DNA from: Phenylobacterium sp.
GTDB lineage: Bacteria; Pseudomonadota; Alphaproteobacteria; Caulobacterales; Caulobacteraceae
NCBI RefSeq assembly: GCF_016793285.1
Contig: NZ_JAEUMO010000204.1
Coordinates: 1-45,890 of the forward strand
Direction: 5' to 3'
DNA length: 45,890 nucleotides
Part shown: in pieces, positions 33,790 to 44,483 of the stretch
How the letters are laid out: each line of letters begins with the position of its first letter
How positions within the stretch are numbered: the first letter of the stretch is position 1
Notes under the pieces: model-generated
The model's database searches: none
Told to the model about the DNA's origin: nothing
What the model saw: the letters and a program-made list of their open reading frames with translations, nothing else
Position numbers and translations under genes: made by a program

Positions 33790-34365
33790 ATGACCCAAGT
33801 CCGCAACGTCGCCGTCGTCGTCGGCTCGCTCCGCAAGGAAAGCGTCTCGCGCAAGCTCGCCAAGGCCTTCGCCGCGGTGACTCCCAATCTCAAGTTCGAC
33901 ATCGTGGAGATCGGCGACCTGCCGCACTTCGATCAGGACCTCGAGTCCGATCCGCCGGCCCAGTGGGTCCGCTTCCGCGAGCAGATCGCCGCGGCCGACG
34001 CGGTGCTGTTCATCACGCCCGAGTTCAACCGCTCGGTGCCGGGCGCACTGAAGAACGCCATCGACGTCGGCTCGCGCCCCTACGGCGCCAGCGTGTGGAA
34101 CGGCAAGCCCGGCGCGGTCATCAGCCAGTCGCCCGGCGCCATCGGCGGGTTCGGCTCGAACCACCACCTGCGCCAGTCGCTGGTGTTCCTGAACGTCCCG
34201 CTGCTCAGCCAGGAGGCCTATATCGGCAACTCGTTCTCGCTCTTCGACGAGAACGGCGAACTGGTGAACGAAGGCACGACCGAGTTCCTCCGCGCCTACG
34301 GCCAGGCCTTCTCGGCCTGGATCGACACCATCGCCCCGGCGCAGCCGGCCGCGAAGGCCGCGTAA
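33790..34365 (+). CDS. NADPH-dependent FMN reductase (quinone/chromate reductase type)
   Basis: This encodes a 191-residue flavodoxin-like enzyme. N-terminal VGSLRKESVSRKLAKAF holds the FMN phosphate loop. FITPEFNRSVPGALKNAIDVGSRPYG is the family block that binds the flavin ring. Members reduce quinones, azo dyes or chromate with NAD(P)H. ATG 33790 has AAGGA nine bases upstream; ATG 33748 is less likely. It is first in a unit with the extradiol dioxygenase and faces the LysR gene. Together they suggest a response to quinones or catechols, which is inference. Confidence 0.92.
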   Translation: MTQVRNVAVVVGSLRKESVSRKLAKAFAAVTPNLKFDIVEIGDLPHFDQDLESDPPAQWVRFREQIAAADAVLFITPEFNRSVPGALKNAIDVGSRPYGASVWNGKPGAVISQSPGAIGGFGSNHHLRQSLVFLNVPLLSQEAYIGNSFSLFDENGELVNEGTTEFLRAYGQAFSAWIDTIAPAQPAAKAA

Positions 34366-34380
34366 CATCCCCCGCAACCC

Positions 34381-34407
34381 GGGGCGGGCGCTCCCCCCGC
34401 CCGCCCC
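34381..34407 (+). other. Strong GC hairpin between the FMN reductase and dioxygenase genes
   Basis: GGGGCGGGCG (34381-34390) and CGCCCGCCCC (34398-34407) form a perfect 10-bp stem with a seven-base loop. It lies inside what appears to be a two-gene unit, 16 bases after one stop and 22 before the next start. It may attenuate or process the transcript, or it may end the first gene's mRNA and leave the dioxygenase gene with its own promoter. Confidence 0.5.
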
Positions 34408-34429
34408 GCGAAAGGTCCCAGGCCAAGCC

Positions 34430-35227
34430 ATGACCCTCCCGACCGTCTTCCTCCCCCACGGTGCGGGCCCCTGCTTCTTCATGGAGTGGCAGAGGGGTCC
34501 GGCCGACGCCTGGGACCGCACCGCGGCCTACCTCCGCGACCTTGTCGCCACCCTGCCCGAGCGCCCGACGGCGATCCTGGTCGTCTCAGGTCACTGGGAA
34601 GCCCCCGAGTTCACCGTGGGCGCGGGGGAGCGGCCGCCGTTGATCTACGACTACTACGGCTTCCCGGAGCATACCTACCGGCTGACCTTCGAGGCGCCCG
34701 GCTCCCCCGACCTCGCGCAGCGCGTCCGTCGCCTGCTCGACGCCGCCGGGATCGCCTCGGCCGAGGACGCGGGCCACGGCTGGGACCACGGGGTCTTCGT
34801 GCCGCTGAAGCTGGTGACGCCCGCCGCGGACATCCCGGTCGTCCAGCTCTCGCTGAAGGCCGGCCTCGATCCGGCCGCCCACCTCGCCGCCGGCCGGGCG
34901 CTCGCGCCCCTGCGCGACGAGGGCGTGCTGATCGTCGGCTCGGGCATGAGCTGGCACAACATGCGCGGCTTCTCGCCGGCCTACACGGCGCGCTCCGCCG
35001 TCTTCGACGCCTGGCTGGAGGCCGCCGTGACCGACCCGGCCCGTCGCGACGCCGCCCTCGCCCGCTGGGAAGAAGCGCCGCACGCCCGCGAGGCCCACCC
35101 GCGCGAAGAACACCTGCTGCCGCTGATGGTGGCCGCAGGGGCCGCCGAGGGCGAGCGCGGCCGGATCGCCTTCCGCGATCAGGTCATGGACGTGGTCATC
35201 TCGGCCGTCGAGTTCGGCGGCTCATAG
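34430..35227 (+). CDS. Class III extradiol ring-cleavage dioxygenase (DODA/YgiD family)
   Basis: This encodes a 265-residue LigB-fold dioxygenase similar to YgiD and plant 4,5-DOPA dioxygenase. Metal ligands are probably in FLPHGAGP, VSGHWEAPEF and GHGWDHGVFVPLKL. SGMSWHNMRGF and the C-terminal HPREEHLLPLMVAAGAA are also typical. It would cleave a catechol next to the two hydroxyls using Fe(II) and O2. The real substrate is unknown. ATG 34430 fits the family start. Downstream of the FMN reductase, and so likely under the same LysR control. Confidence 0.93.
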   Translation: MTLPTVFLPHGAGPCFFMEWQRGPADAWDRTAAYLRDLVATLPERPTAILVVSGHWEAPEFTVGAGERPPLIYDYYGFPEHTYRLTFEAPGSPDLAQRVRRLLDAAGIASAEDAGHGWDHGVFVPLKLVTPAADIPVVQLSLKAGLDPAAHLAAGRALAPLRDEGVLIVGSGMSWHNMRGFSPAYTARSAVFDAWLEAAVTDPARRDAALARWEEAPHAREAHPREEHLLPLMVAAGAAEGERGRIAFRDQVMDVVISAVEFGGS

Positions 35228-35335
35228 CTCTCCGCGAGAGGGAGCCGGGGGCCTTCAAGCACCCCAACGGCGTCCACACACCCGCCGTCGAAGGCCTCCG
35301 GCATCTCGCCAGATCGCTCGTCCGCAGGGGGGCGG

Positions 35336-37732
<2,397 letters not shown>

Positions 37733-37790
37733 CCATTCCCCCCGGACATGCCTCGGCGAGCGTTGTCGGCCCAAACGCGTTAAGCGCGAG

Positions 37791-38597
37791 CTAAGGCGTG
37801 GCGCGCCTCGCTCCCAGATTGTGCAGGACGATGCCGCTCGTGGTGGCGACGTTCAGGGAGTCGAAGCCGCCGGCCATCGCGATCCGCACGGTGCGCGCGC
37901 GGGCCATCACGGCCTGAGGCAGGCCCGGCCCCTCGGCCCCGAACAGCGCCGCCGTCCGCGGGCCCGGCGCGTAATCGGCCAGTTCGACGTCGCCCCGCGG
38001 CGACAACGCCACGATGTCGAAGCCCGCGCCCGCCAGCAGGTCGGCCATGGCCGCCGCGTTCCCGGCCCGCGCGAACGGCACGCTCAGCGCGGCCCCGACG
38101 CTGACGCGGATGGCCTTGCGGTAGAGCGGGTCGCAGCAGGTGTCGTCGAGCAGCACCGCGTCGGCGCCGAAGGCCGCGGCGTTCCGGAAGATGCCGCCCA
38201 TGTTGTCGTGGTTGGCGATGCCCACGAGCCCCACGACCAGCGCCCTCGCCGGCAGGCGCGCCACCAGCGCCGCCGCGTCCCGCACGGGCCGCCGCACCAG
38301 CGCCAGGATGCCCCGGTGGATCGGGAAGCCCACGACCGCGTCCATCGCCGCCTGCCCGGCCGCGTAGACCGGCGTCGACGGCGGTAGCCCCGCCAGCACC
38401 CCGGCCAGGCTCTCCAGCCGATGCGCGGCCACGAGGACGGAGACCACCGCCGCGGGATCGACGGCGACCGCCTTCTCCAGCACGACACGCCCCTCGGCGA
38501 CATACAGCCCCTCGCGGCCCGTCAGGTCGCGCTCGCGGACCGCCCGGTAGGGTTCCAGCCGGGGGTCCGCGGGGCCGTCGATCGCGACCGCTACCAG
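37791..38597 (-). CDS. SpoU/TrmH-family RNA 2'-O-methyltransferase (irregular start)
   Basis: This encodes about 268 residues of a SPOUT methyltransferase that adds methyl to ribose in rRNA or tRNA. The three motifs are present: NHDNMGGIFRNAAAFGAD, LFGAEGPGLP and GGFDSLNVATTSGIVLHNL. The N-terminal substrate domain starts IDGPADPRLEPYRAVRERDLTGREGLYVAEGRVVLE. That conserved part has no ATG, GTG or TTG before it. The nearest such codon, GTG 38483, would delete 38 residues. CTG 38597 is used because GGTGA lies five bases upstream, overlapping the end of the peptidase gene. Confirm by protein N-terminus. Confidence 0.85.
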   Translation of the reverse strand: MVAVAIDGPADPRLEPYRAVRERDLTGREGLYVAEGRVVLEKAVAVDPAAVVSVLVAAHRLESLAGVLAGLPPSTPVYAAGQAAMDAVVGFPIHRGILALVRRPVRDAAALVARLPARALVVGLVGIANHDNMGGIFRNAAAFGADAVLLDDTCCDPLYRKAIRVSVGAALSVPFARAGNAAAMADLLAGAGFDIVALSPRGDVELADYAPGPRTAALFGAEGPGLPQAVMARARTVRIAMAGGFDSLNVATTSGIVLHNLGARRATP

Positions 38598-40714
38598 ATC
38601 TTCACCCGCTCGGCCGGGGCGAGGTACAGCTTCTGGCCCGGCTTGACGTCGAACGCCGGATACCAGGCGTCGAGGTTGCGCACCGTCAGCGCGCGGTACG
38701 GCGCCGTCGCGTGGACGTCGGTGACGATCTGCCGGCGCAGCGCCGCCTCGCGGAACCTGGCGCGGTAGTTCTGCGCCCAGCCGAGGAAGAACCGCTGCTC
38801 GGCGGTGAAGCCGTCGATCACCGGCGCCGGCTTGCCGTTCAGCGAGAGCTGGTAGGCGTCCCAGGCGGTGGCGAGGCCCGCCACGTCGGCGATGTTCTCG
38901 CTCGAGGTCTGCTGGCCGTTGATGTGCAGCCCCGGCAGCGGCTCGTAGGCCGAGTACTGGTCGGCCAGCTTCTTCGCCTCGGCCTTGAAGTGGTCCATGT
39001 CGGCCTTGGTCCACCAGTTCTTCAGGTTGCCGTCGGCGTCGAACAGCGCGCCGATGTCGTCGAACCCGTGGCTCACCTCGTGGCCCAGCACGCCGCCGAC
39101 GGCGCCGTAGTTCACCGCCGCGTCTGCGTTCGGATCGAAGAAGGTCGGCGCCAGGATGCCGGCCGGGAAGGTCACCGAGTTCTGGCTCGGCGCGAACAGC
39201 GCGTTCACCGTCTGGGGCGTCATGAACCACTCGCCGCGGTCCACCGGCCGGCCCAGCTTGGCGAGGTTGCGGCGGTACTCGAAGAGCCCGGCGCGCCGGG
39301 CGTTGCCGTAGGCGTCGCCCTTCACCACGGACAGGGCCGAGTAGTCGCGCCACCTGTCGGGATAGCCGACCATGATGTTGAAATTGGAAAGCTTCTTCTT
39401 GGCCTGGGCCTTCGTCTCGGGCCCCATCCAGTCCAGCCGGTCGATGCGCGCGGCGAAGGCCTTGAGGACGTTCTCGCCCATCTCCCTGGCCTGCGCCTTG
39501 GCCTCCGGCGGGAAGTATTTCTCGACGTAGAGCTTGCCGATCGCCTCGCCCAGCGCCGCCGAGGTGTTGTCGACGCCCCGCTTCCAGCGCTCGCGCTGCT
39601 GCGGCGTGCCGCTCATGGCGCGGTTGTTGAACTCGAAGCTCTCGTCCACGAAGGCCTTCGACAGGTACGGCGCAGCGTTCTCGACCGTGTGGAACGCCAG
39701 GTAGTCCTTCCAAGCCTGGATCGGCTGGCTGGCCGCGAGCTTCGACGTCCCCGCGATCGCCGTCGCCTGCCAGGCGCCGAACCGCGGCTGGTCGTTCATG
39801 CCGGCGGCGATCAGGAAGGCGGTCCAGTCGAGGCCCGGCGCCTTCTTCGCCAGATCGGCGCGCAGCCAGACCGTGTTGCCCTTGGCCACGTCGTTGGTCT
39901 CGTCGACGCTGACGTGGGCCTTGGCGATGGCCATCTCCAGCGCCATCACGCGCTTCGCCCGCGCCTCGGGCTCGGAGAAGCCGGCCAGCCGCAGCATGTT
40001 GGCCACGTGCGTCTCGTACTTGCCGCGCAGCTCGACGTAGCGGGCGTTCGAGCCGAGATAGTACTCCCGGTCGGGCATGCCGAGGCCGCCCTGCAGCAGG
40101 TAGGGCCGGTACTTCGTGGTGTCGTCCAGGTCCTCGGCGACCCACAGGCCCATGATCCGCGGCGTGTAGTAGTTGGTCGCGTTCAGCACATCGACGTCGG
40201 CGCGGATCGAGCCGCCCAGCGCCGCCGACAGGTCCTTGCGCGTCTTGATCGCGGCGATGGCGTCCAGTTCCGGCTTCAGCGGAGCCGCGCCGAGCTGTTC
40301 GATCCGCGCCTGGTCCATGAAGCTCGCGAAGTAGTCGCCGATCTTCTGGGCGTCCGAGCCCTCGGCGGCCGGCGCCTTGGCGGTGTCTTCGATGATCCCG
40401 CGGATGCGCGCGTTGGCCGTCTCGCGGATCGCCACGAAGGCTCCGACGCTGGAGAGGTCGGCCGGGATCTCGGTGGTGTCGGTCCACTTGCCGACGGCGT
40501 AGCGATAGAAGTCGTCGCCGGGGGCCGCGGACCTGTCCATGCCGTCCACGTTGAACCCGAAGGTCCCGACCGCGGCCTTGGGCTTCGGCGGAGGCGCGGG
40601 CGGAGGCGGCGGGGCTTCGGCGACCGGCGGTGGCGCGGGCGGCGCCTTCTCCATGGTGGCGCAGGCGGAAAGCAGGGCGGCGGCCGAACAGGCGGCCAGC
40701 AGGCGAAGGGTCAT
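38591..40714 (-). CDS. M13 family metallopeptidase lipoprotein
   Basis: This encodes a 707-residue zinc peptidase of the neprilysin family (M13), probably exported and lipid-anchored. The signal peptide ends LSAC (lipobox near residue 18), then a Pro/Ala-rich linker to about 48. The active site is HEVSH at 545-549 with the third ligand Glu606 in ENIAD. NALFAPSQNSVTFPAGIL is the family substrate-binding block. It would trim peptides in the periplasm. ATG 40714 begins the signal peptide. The 3' end overlaps the start region of the methyltransferase, so the genes are probably co-transcribed. Confidence 0.95.
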   Translation of the reverse strand: MTLRLLAACSAAALLSACATMEKAPPAPPPVAEAPPPPPAPPPKPKAAVGTFGFNVDGMDRSAAPGDDFYRYAVGKWTDTTEIPADLSSVGAFVAIRETANARIRGIIEDTAKAPAAEGSDAQKIGDYFASFMDQARIEQLGAAPLKPELDAIAAIKTRKDLSAALGGSIRADVDVLNATNYYTPRIMGLWVAEDLDDTTKYRPYLLQGGLGMPDREYYLGSNARYVELRGKYETHVANMLRLAGFSEPEARAKRVMALEMAIAKAHVSVDETNDVAKGNTVWLRADLAKKAPGLDWTAFLIAAGMNDQPRFGAWQATAIAGTSKLAASQPIQAWKDYLAFHTVENAAPYLSKAFVDESFEFNNRAMSGTPQQRERWKRGVDNTSAALGEAIGKLYVEKYFPPEAKAQAREMGENVLKAFAARIDRLDWMGPETKAQAKKKLSNFNIMVGYPDRWRDYSALSVVKGDAYGNARRAGLFEYRRNLAKLGRPVDRGEWFMTPQTVNALFAPSQNSVTFPAGILAPTFFDPNADAAVNYGAVGGVLGHEVSHGFDDIGALFDADGNLKNWWTKADMDHFKAEAKKLADQYSAYEPLPGLHINGQQTSSENIADVAGLATAWDAYQLSLNGKPAPVIDGFTAEQRFFLGWAQNYRARFREAALRRQIVTDVHATAPYRALTVRNLDAWYPAFDVKPGQKLYLAPAERVKIW

Positions 40715-40820
40715 AGGATCAGGTCACTCCCAGGTGCGGCCCGCGTCCCGGCGGCGCACGATTTTGCCGCTACATACACCCTGGCCGGCACAAGGCGAGC
40801 GCCACGACGCCGGATTGCGA

Positions 40821-41639
40821 TCAGCGGTCCTCCGCGCTCTCCCGAACGCGCACGATCAGCGACTGGCTGGCCGTCGCCATCAGCTCCCCGCTTTCGGCGA
40901 ACAGCGACATCGAGCCGTGGGCGAACCCGCCCGCCACGCCGGAGATGCGGATGTCGCACAGCACCCACTGCGTCGGCACGATCCGGCGGATGCGCAGGGT
41001 GTTGTCCAGGCTGTTGCCGCCCGCGTTGCGGCCAAGCGCGTTGCCCACGCCCTGCGGCACGAAGTCGGCCATCACCGCCAGCATCGCCGCGTCGATCGCC
41101 AGGTCGTCCTTCGGCCGCGCCCACAGGATCGTGCGCCCGTCCGGCTCGGCCGCCCCGTCCCGGTCGAACCCCGAGCGGCCCTTGGCGAAACGCACGTCCA
41201 TGCGCGAATGCACCCCCTCCTCCGACCCGCGCCAGTGATGGCGGACCGGGCAGGCCTCGGGCTTCGGCACGACCGGGGCCTCGACCCACTGGCTGTCGAA
41301 GGGACTTTCCCGCGCGCCCAGGGCGGCGCTGACGCTGATGATCTCCTTGTCGTCGACGTGGCTGATCGAGCGCGCCTGGGTGTTGTACTTGCCCTCCACC
41401 GGCGTCCAGACGTCGATGTCGACCACGCTGCCCGGCCGGGCGTAGCCGAGATACTGCGCCGTGGCCCAGATCAGGGGCCGCCCCGCCGTCCGCTCCAGCG
41501 CCGCCACCGCCGAGGCCATGCCGACCCCGCCGAACATGAACTGATTGCCCGTCGGGCCGACGCAGATCTCGGGCGTGATCGGCAAGTACCAGCGGTGCGG
41601 GTTGTGGGTCGCCTGGAGGTCGAAGAAGAGCTTGCTCAT
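40821..41639 (-). CDS. Acyl-CoA thioesterase (TesB-like double hotdog)
   Basis: This encodes a 272-residue protein with the double-hotdog fold of acyl-CoA thioesterase II. Family traits are MFGGVGMASAVAALERTAGRPLIWATAQYLGYARPGSVVDIDV in the first half and LDNTLRIRRIVPTQWVLCDIRISGVAGGFAHGSMSLFAESGELMATASQSLIVR in the second. The Asp of LDNT and Gln of ASQS match catalytic positions of TesB. It would hydrolyse acyl-CoA to acid and CoA; the chain preference is unknown. ATG 41639 has GAGGG upstream. Divergent from the small membrane protein that follows. Confidence 0.88.
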   Translation of the reverse strand: MSKLFFDLQATHNPHRWYLPITPEICVGPTGNQFMFGGVGMASAVAALERTAGRPLIWATAQYLGYARPGSVVDIDVWTPVEGKYNTQARSISHVDDKEIISVSAALGARESPFDSQWVEAPVVPKPEACPVRHHWRGSEEGVHSRMDVRFAKGRSGFDRDGAAEPDGRTILWARPKDDLAIDAAMLAVMADFVPQGVGNALGRNAGGNSLDNTLRIRRIVPTQWVLCDIRISGVAGGFAHGSMSLFAESGELMATASQSLIVRVRESAEDR

Positions 41640-41794
41640 CGCCGCCCTCAAAGCCCGTTGCGGGCCTGCGCGCAAGGCCTTCGCCCCAGGGCGGGCCGCC
41701 GAGACGCGGCGCGCGGCGGGCAGGCCCCGATAAACCCATGATCAACCATGAAAATTAAGCCTGCGCCAAGGCCGCGGCGCCTATCGTGGCGCAG

Positions 41795-42196
41795 ATGACG
41801 ATGGGGCATCAGATCAGGCTTCCGGCGGCGCCGGCGATCCCACGGCCGCTGTACGTGCCGGTGGCGGCGATCATGTGCCTCGCCGTCCTGGCGATCTCGC
41901 TGACGCCCCTCGCCGAGCCGTTCCTGGCCCGGGTGCTGATCTTCTACGCCGCCGTGAACCTGGCTTACGCGCTCATGCCCTACGTCCGCCGCGGCGACAT
42001 CCCGCTGGTGGCGGCCTGGGTGGTGCTGTTCTGCGAACTCGCGCCGTGCTTCGCGGGAAGCCTGATCTCGCCGACGCGGGTCACCGCCGACGTGCTCGGC
42101 GTGGTGATGGCCGCGGGGCCCATCTACGTGGCGCGCCTTCGCCAGGTGCAGCAGGGCGACATCCGCCCCCCGGGGCGCCGCGCCTCCGAGCGCTGA
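41795..42196 (+). CDS. Small inner-membrane protein of unknown function
   Basis: This encodes a 133-residue protein with three or four transmembrane helices (about 20-40, 45-66, 75-95, 99-116). They end in a positively charged tail RRASER. No conserved motif was recognised. Start among ATG 41795, ATG 41801 and GTG 41786 is not settled, as no good ribosome site is visible. The stop is three bases from the convergent stop of the next gene. Ordinary codon use supports a real gene. Function unknown. Confidence 0.65.
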   Translation: MTMGHQIRLPAAPAIPRPLYVPVAAIMCLAVLAISLTPLAEPFLARVLIFYAAVNLAYALMPYVRRGDIPLVAAWVVLFCELAPCFAGSLISPTRVTADVLGVVMAAGPIYVARLRQVQQGDIRPPGRRASER

Positions 42197-42199
42197 GCC

Positions 42200-42475
42200 T
42201 CAGCGGACGGTTTCGGTTTCCCTGGGCGCCGAGACCCGGCGCGTCCTGGCCTGGGCCCTGGGCTTCGGCAGCAGCCGGAACCGCGTCTGGCACCAGGCGA
42301 AGTCGATGCCCACGTCGATCAGCGCGTCCGAGCGCCCGCACGGACAGCCGAACTCCATGACGCCCAGAACCCGATAGGTCTCGCCCGCCTGGAGGGGCAC
42401 CGGCCGGCCGGAAGCATGATTGGGGGCCGCGTTCACGCAGAGAACAAGATCGCCGGGGCCGACAGGATCGCTCAT
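42200..42475 (-). CDS. Hypothetical 91-residue protein with a CPCG motif
   Basis: This encodes a small cytoplasmic protein starting MSDPVGPGDLVLCVNAAP. The beta-rich first part with GDLVLCV and YRVLGVM resembles small SH3-like barrels often found in phage and plasmid genes. GCPCGRSD followed by WCQTRFRLLP gives three cysteines that could bind a metal. The basic C-terminal tail (RAQARTRR) may bind nucleic acid. ATG 42475 or 42484 may be the start. No family assigned. It lies between the thioesterase-membrane protein pair and the acyl-CoA operon. Confidence 0.6.
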   Translation of the reverse strand: MSDPVGPGDLVLCVNAAPNHASGRPVPLQAGETYRVLGVMEFGCPCGRSDALIDVGIDFAWCQTRFRLLPKPRAQARTRRVSAPRETETVR

Positions 42476-42531
42476 AGCCTTCATCCCATGATCGCGGCGA
42501 CAGCCTACACCATCGCGGCCTTCAGGGCACG

Positions 42532-43272
42532 CTAGCTGCGGGTGAACACCGGATCGCGGCGCTCGCGGAAGGCCTCCAGCGCCGCCTTGTGGTCGTCGGA
42601 CCTGCGCAGCACCCGCAGTTCCTCGCCCCAGATCTTCCCCGACTCCTCGGGCGACAGGTCGAGCGCCCGGTGCGAGGTGCGCTTGGTCGCCTCCACCGAC
42701 AGCGGGGCGCGCGTCGCGATCCGCTCGGCCAGCGCCGCCGCGGCGCCCTTCAGCGCGTCCGGCGCATGCAGGCCGGTCACCAGGCCGTAGCGCTCGGCCG
42801 TCTCCGCATCGTGCGGCAGGCCGGTCAGCAGCATCGACTTGGCCCGGCTCTCGCCGATCAGCCGCGGCAGCCGGTAGGTCGACGCCATCAGCCCCACGTT
42901 CACGCCGGCGCAGACGAATTTCGCCTCGGTCGAGGCCAGGCGGATGTCGCAGCAGAGCGCCAGCTCGAAGCCGCCGCCGACGCACCAGCCGTTCACCGCC
43001 GCGATCACCGGCACGCGGGTCTGTTCCAGGCGGTCCAGCAACCGCCCGAAGCCCGCCAGGTCCTCGCCCTTGCCCGAAGCGGCCTTCAGGTCGTCGCCCG
43101 AGCAGAACGCGCGGCCCCGCCCCGTCACGATCAGGCAGCGCAGGTCATCGTTCTTCTCGACCTCGTCCAGCGCCGCCATGAAGGTGGCGCGCATCTCCAC
43201 GCCCAGCGGGTTCATCGGCGGGTTGTCGATCTCCAGAAGCGTGATCGCGGGCGAAATCCGCTCGATGTGCAT
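42532..43272 (-). CDS. Enoyl-CoA hydratase/isomerase family protein
   Basis: This encodes a 246-residue crotonase-fold enzyme. The oxyanion hole is formed by RAFCSGDDLKAA and NGWCVGGGFELALCCDIRLAS. It hydrates or isomerises an enoyl-CoA. Last gene of a four-gene minus-strand unit after a malonyl-CoA synthase-like gene, an SDR and a CoA transferase. ATG 43272 is eight bases from the upstream stop. The substrate is unknown, but the operon implies a branched or substituted acyl-CoA route. Confidence 0.92.
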   Translation of the reverse strand: MHIERISPAITLLEIDNPPMNPLGVEMRATFMAALDEVEKNDDLRCLIVTGRGRAFCSGDDLKAASGKGEDLAGFGRLLDRLEQTRVPVIAAVNGWCVGGGFELALCCDIRLASTEAKFVCAGVNVGLMASTYRLPRLIGESRAKSMLLTGLPHDAETAERYGLVTGLHAPDALKGAAAALAERIATRAPLSVEATKRTSHRALDLSPEESGKIWGEELRVLRRSDDHKAALEAFRERRDPVFTRS

Positions 43273-43280
43273 CACCCCGC

Positions 43281-44483
43281 TCACGCCTTCGTCTCCGTCC
43301 TGCGTTCCACCGCCGCCGCCCCGCTGGCGATCAGCGCCTCGATCTCGTCGCTCGAATAGCCGGCCTCGGCCAGCACGGCGCGCGTGTCCTGCCCCACCTC
43401 GCCGGGGCCGCGCTCCAGCGCGACCGGCGTGTCGTGCAGCTTGATCGGCGTCTTCACGAACCGCCGGCCGCCCGCCTCGCCCAGCAGTCCCCGCGCCTTC
43501 ACCTGCGGGTCGTCCCAGGCCTGGGCGATGTCGTTCAGCGGCCCGGCCGGCACGCCCTCGGCCTCCAGCCGTTCGAGCCAGTATGCCCCTCGCTGTGTCG
43601 TCAGCACGCCCTCCAGCCGCGCCTGCAGCGCGTCGCGGTTCTGCATCCGTCCCGCCGGCGTGTCGAAGCCCGCCTCGCCCGCCAGCGCCGGTTCGCCGAT
43701 CGCCTTGCAGAACCGCGCCCACAGCCGCTGGCTGTTGACGCCCACCACGATGTGCCCGTCCGCCGTCTTCAGCGGCTCGTAGGGCGCCGCCAGCCGGTGG
43801 CGGGCGCCGTTGCGCCTCGCCACCTCGCCGCTCGACAGGTACATGCCCGTCTCCCAGATCGTGTAGGCCAGCGCCGACTCCAGCAGCGACGTCTCGACGT
43901 GCTGGCCCCGGCCCGTGGCGGTCCGGCTCTGCAGCGCCGCCAGGACGCCGACCGCGGCGAACACGCCGGCGTTCAGGTCCGAGATCGGCACCGCCGTCGA
44001 ACAGGGGACCTCGCTGCCCGCCTCGCCCACGAAGCTCATGATCCCGCTCATCGCCTGGGTGACCAGATCGAACCCGCCCCGCTCGCGATACGGCCCGTCC
44101 AGCCCGAACCCCGAGACCGAGCAATAGACCAGCCGCGGGTTGATCGCCGACAGCCGCTCGTAGCCCAGCCCCATCCGGTCCATCGCGCCCGGCCGGTAGT
44201 TCTCGACGAACACATCGGCGGTCCGGGCCAGCTTGCGAACCACGTCCGCGCCAGCCTCGGTCGCGAGGTCCAGCGCGATCGCGCGCTTGTTGCGGTTCAC
44301 GTGGTCGAAGGCGCGGAAGGCGTCGGCCCGCAGGCCCAGCATCCCGCGCGTCGACTCGCCGGCCGGCGGCTCGATCTTGACGACGTCGGCGCCCAGGTCG
44401 GCCAGCACCAGCGAGCAGTAGGCGCCGGCGATCACATGGGTGCAGTCCAGCACCTTCAGGCCGGCAAGCGCCCCGCCGGCCAC
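43281..44483 (-). CDS. Class III CoA transferase (CaiB/BaiF family)
   Basis: This encodes a 400-residue transferase that loads CoA on an acid. Family blocks are LKVLDCTHVIAGAYCSLVLADLGADVVKIEPPAGE and NYRPGAMDRMGLGYERLSAINPRLVYCSVSGFG. The catalytic Asp is in AVPISDLNAGVFAA. It is only distantly similar to the transferase at 25248. GTG 44483 overlaps the SDR stop as TAGTG, so the start is set by translational coupling. Third gene of the acyl-CoA unit. Confidence 0.93.
   Translation of the reverse strand: MAGGALAGLKVLDCTHVIAGAYCSLVLADLGADVVKIEPPAGESTRGMLGLRADAFRAFDHVNRNKRAIALDLATEAGADVVRKLARTADVFVENYRPGAMDRMGLGYERLSAINPRLVYCSVSGFGLDGPYRERGGFDLVTQAMSGIMSFVGEAGSEVPCSTAVPISDLNAGVFAAVGVLAALQSRTATGRGQHVETSLLESALAYTIWETGMYLSSGEVARRNGARHRLAAPYEPLKTADGHIVVGVNSQRLWARFCKAIGEPALAGEAGFDTPAGRMQNRDALQARLEGVLTTQRGAYWLERLEAEGVPAGPLNDIAQAWDDPQVKARGLLGEAGGRRFVKTPIKLHDTPVALERGPGEVGQDTRAVLAEAGYSSDEIEALIASGAAAVERRTETKA

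Noticed and set aside
35250-35296. GGCCTTC/GAAGGCC stem after the dioxygenase gene
   Set aside because: Short arms and a 33-base loop; too weak to list as a terminator.
38711-41332. An 873-codon plus-strand open frame opposite the M13 peptidase and thioesterase
   Set aside because: It spans two real genes on the other strand and has the same low-complexity composition.
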